Positions 7,583 to 8,080 of a stretch of 8,080 bases of DNA are shown here, in pieces. The stretch is from NCBI GenBank assembly GCA_021736285.1, contig JAIPGE010000057.1, positions 1 through 8,080 of the forward strand, in the 5' to 3' direction. This DNA comes from Candidatus Izemoplasma sp. GTDB lineage: Bacteria; Bacillota_I; Bacilli_A; Izemoplasmatales; Izemoplasmataceae. Position numbers and translations under genes: made by a program. Every line of letters starts with the position of its first letter. Positions within the stretch are counted from its first letter, which is position 1. The notes under the pieces are model-generated. The model searched no databases. It saw nothing but the letters and a program-made list of their open reading frames with translations, and was not told the origin of the DNA.

Positions 7583-7589
7583 CTCCTCC
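7583..7589 (-). promoter_or_regulatory. Ribosome binding site that sets the lipoprotein start
   Basis: The minus strand reads GGAGGAG, a few nt upstream of the ATG at 7577. An in-frame ATG at 7601 would place this site inside the coding region and put MVRDGGVI ahead of the signal peptide, so 7577 is the better start. Confidence 0.85.
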
Positions 7590-7604
7590 ATCTCTTACCA
7601 TATC

Positions 7605-7624
7605 AATGATTTGTATCTATCATT
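7605..7624. repeat. Short inverted repeat in the leader of the lipoprotein gene
   Basis: AATGAT (7605-7610) and ATCATT (7619-7624) are perfect inverted copies with an 8-nt spacer. They cover the predicted transcription start and early leader. This could be a weak operator or hairpin, but six-base AT-rich palindromes arise easily by chance in such DNA. Confidence 0.3.
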
Positions 7625-7630
7625 ATCTAA

Positions 7631-7659
7631 ATTTTACCATAATAGTGTGACTATATCAA
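7631..7659 (-). promoter_or_regulatory. Extended -10 promoter of the giant lipoprotein gene
   Basis: On the minus strand a -35 box TTGATA (7654-7659) is separated by exactly 17 nt from TAAAAT (7631-7636). The -10 is preceded by TGG (7637-7639), the TGn extension. The predicted start lies near 7624, leaving a leader of about 47 nt. The -35 abuts the stop codon of the upstream polymerase gene, so the lipoprotein has its own promoter. No terminator separates the two genes, so some read-through is possible. Confidence 0.75.
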
Positions 7660-8080
7660 TTAATTTTCATGCTTCTTATCGGTGTTTTTCCTTCTACTGC
7701 CTTTATGAATGAGTTCTTGACCATATGTGTCATTAATCGAATGAATAATTTTTAAGACTTGTTCGTCTTTGGTTAAATCTTTGTTGAGGTCATAGATACT
7801 TAATTGTTCAATATGGTCTTTAGCATCCATTAAGTTGGACACACTAACGCCGAGTAAACGCACTGGCTTATCGGTCTGGTTCTCATCATATAGACGTTCA
7901 ACGACTGCATAAATATCATAAAAATTATCGCTATGACGTTCTAATGTATAACTTCTTGTGATTTGTGTGAAATCATAGTATCTAACTTGAATCATAATTG
8001 TTTTGGCGACACTTAAGTCATTTTGCAAGCGATTCACAACTTTACGGGTTAACTGTTGTAATTTATCGATTATCTCTTGA
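7660..8080 (-). CDS. dinB: DNA polymerase IV, Y family (C-terminal little-finger domain and tail only)
   Basis: The frame is open at the right edge and ends with TAA at 7660-7662, giving about 139 residues of the C-terminus. DinB polymerases copy past damaged template bases. The palm and fingers, with the catalytic acidic residues, lie outside the window. The visible part is the little-finger domain: a segment TIMIQVRYYDFTQITRS (7936-7998), then VRLLGVSVSNL (about 7831-7863), both typical of DinB/PolY. QLSIY at 7792-7806 fits the beta-clamp binding motif (QLSLF-like) in the expected place, followed by a helix ending DTYGQELIHKGS and a basic tail. A GTG at 8037 is only an internal codon: the same frame continues upstream with family-like sequence and no stop. 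Which paralogue (PolY1, PolY2 or other) cannot be told from this part. Confidence 0.9.
   Translation of the reverse strand, partial: QEIIDKLQQLTRKVVNRLQNDLSVAKTIMIQVRYYDFTQITRSYTLERHSDNFYDIYAVVERLYDENQTDKPVRLLGVSVSNLMDAKDHIEQLSIYDLNKDLTKDEQVLKIIHSINDTYGQELIHKGSRRKNTDKKHEN

Noticed and set aside
7578..7601. Longer lipoprotein start at 7601
   Set aside because: It would add MVRDGGVI before the signal peptide and would swallow the clear GGAGGAG ribosome site that serves the ATG at 7577.
7660..8037. A complete small protein starting at the GTG at 8037
   Set aside because: The frame stays open to base 8080 with DinB-like sequence, so this is the tail of a longer polymerase gene.
1..8080. Mycoplasma-type genetic code (TGA as Trp)
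   Set aside because: No in-frame TGA occurs in any gene, and the two Trp codons found are both TGG. With so few Trp codons this argues for, but does not prove, the standard code.
1..8080. Defence system, prophage or transposon cargo
   Set aside because: All genes are housekeeping or a surface lipoprotein. There is no transposase, integrase, nuclease, toxin or terminal repeat.

Overview
The window is AT-rich bacterial DNA with Firmicutes-type genes: a CshB-type DEAD-box helicase, a Bacillus-like IspH, a Y-family DNA polymerase of the PolY/DinB kind, strong AGGAGG-type ribosome binding sites, and a Gram-positive style lipoprotein signal. All three visible stop codons are TAA. The only two Trp codons I found are TGG and no gene has an in-frame TGA, so the standard bacterial code (table 11) fits. 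A low-GC Firmicute or a Mollicutes relative that keeps the standard code (Izemoplasma/Acholeplasma/Erysipelotrichia-like) is my inference; the sequence does not settle the taxon.

Layout. Positions 1-1176 (minus strand) hold the first 392 codons of a cshB-type RNA helicase that runs off the left edge. A 95-bp divergent intergenic region follows, with two back-to-back promoters whose -35 hexamers overlap. Positions 1272-2192 (plus) hold a complete ispH, the last enzyme of the MEP isoprenoid pathway. A 12-bp hairpin at 2197-2228 serves as terminator for ispH and for the convergent gene beyond it. Positions 2238-7577 (minus) hold one very large gene of 1779 codons. It encodes a lipoprotein with a unique N-terminal beta-rich domain followed by 16 tandem domains of about 101 residues. 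An extended -10 promoter lies just upstream of it. Positions 7660-8080 (minus) hold the C-terminal part of DNA polymerase IV, entering from the right edge.

The helicase, ispH and polymerase are ordinary housekeeping genes. cshB and ispH are also near neighbours in Bacillus subtilis, though not in this divergent arrangement. The accessory element is the giant lipoprotein. Every one of its 16 repeats carries an acidic D-x-[D/N] motif about 50 residues ahead of a second, well conserved D-Y-[D/N]-L-x-D-G-like motif. If the domains are fibronectin-III-like sandwiches, as their strand pattern suggests, the two motifs would sit in loops at the same pole of each domain. That makes a metal-stiffened, cell-anchored surface rod a testable hypothesis. 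I see no mobile elements, CRISPR array, RNA genes or defence genes.
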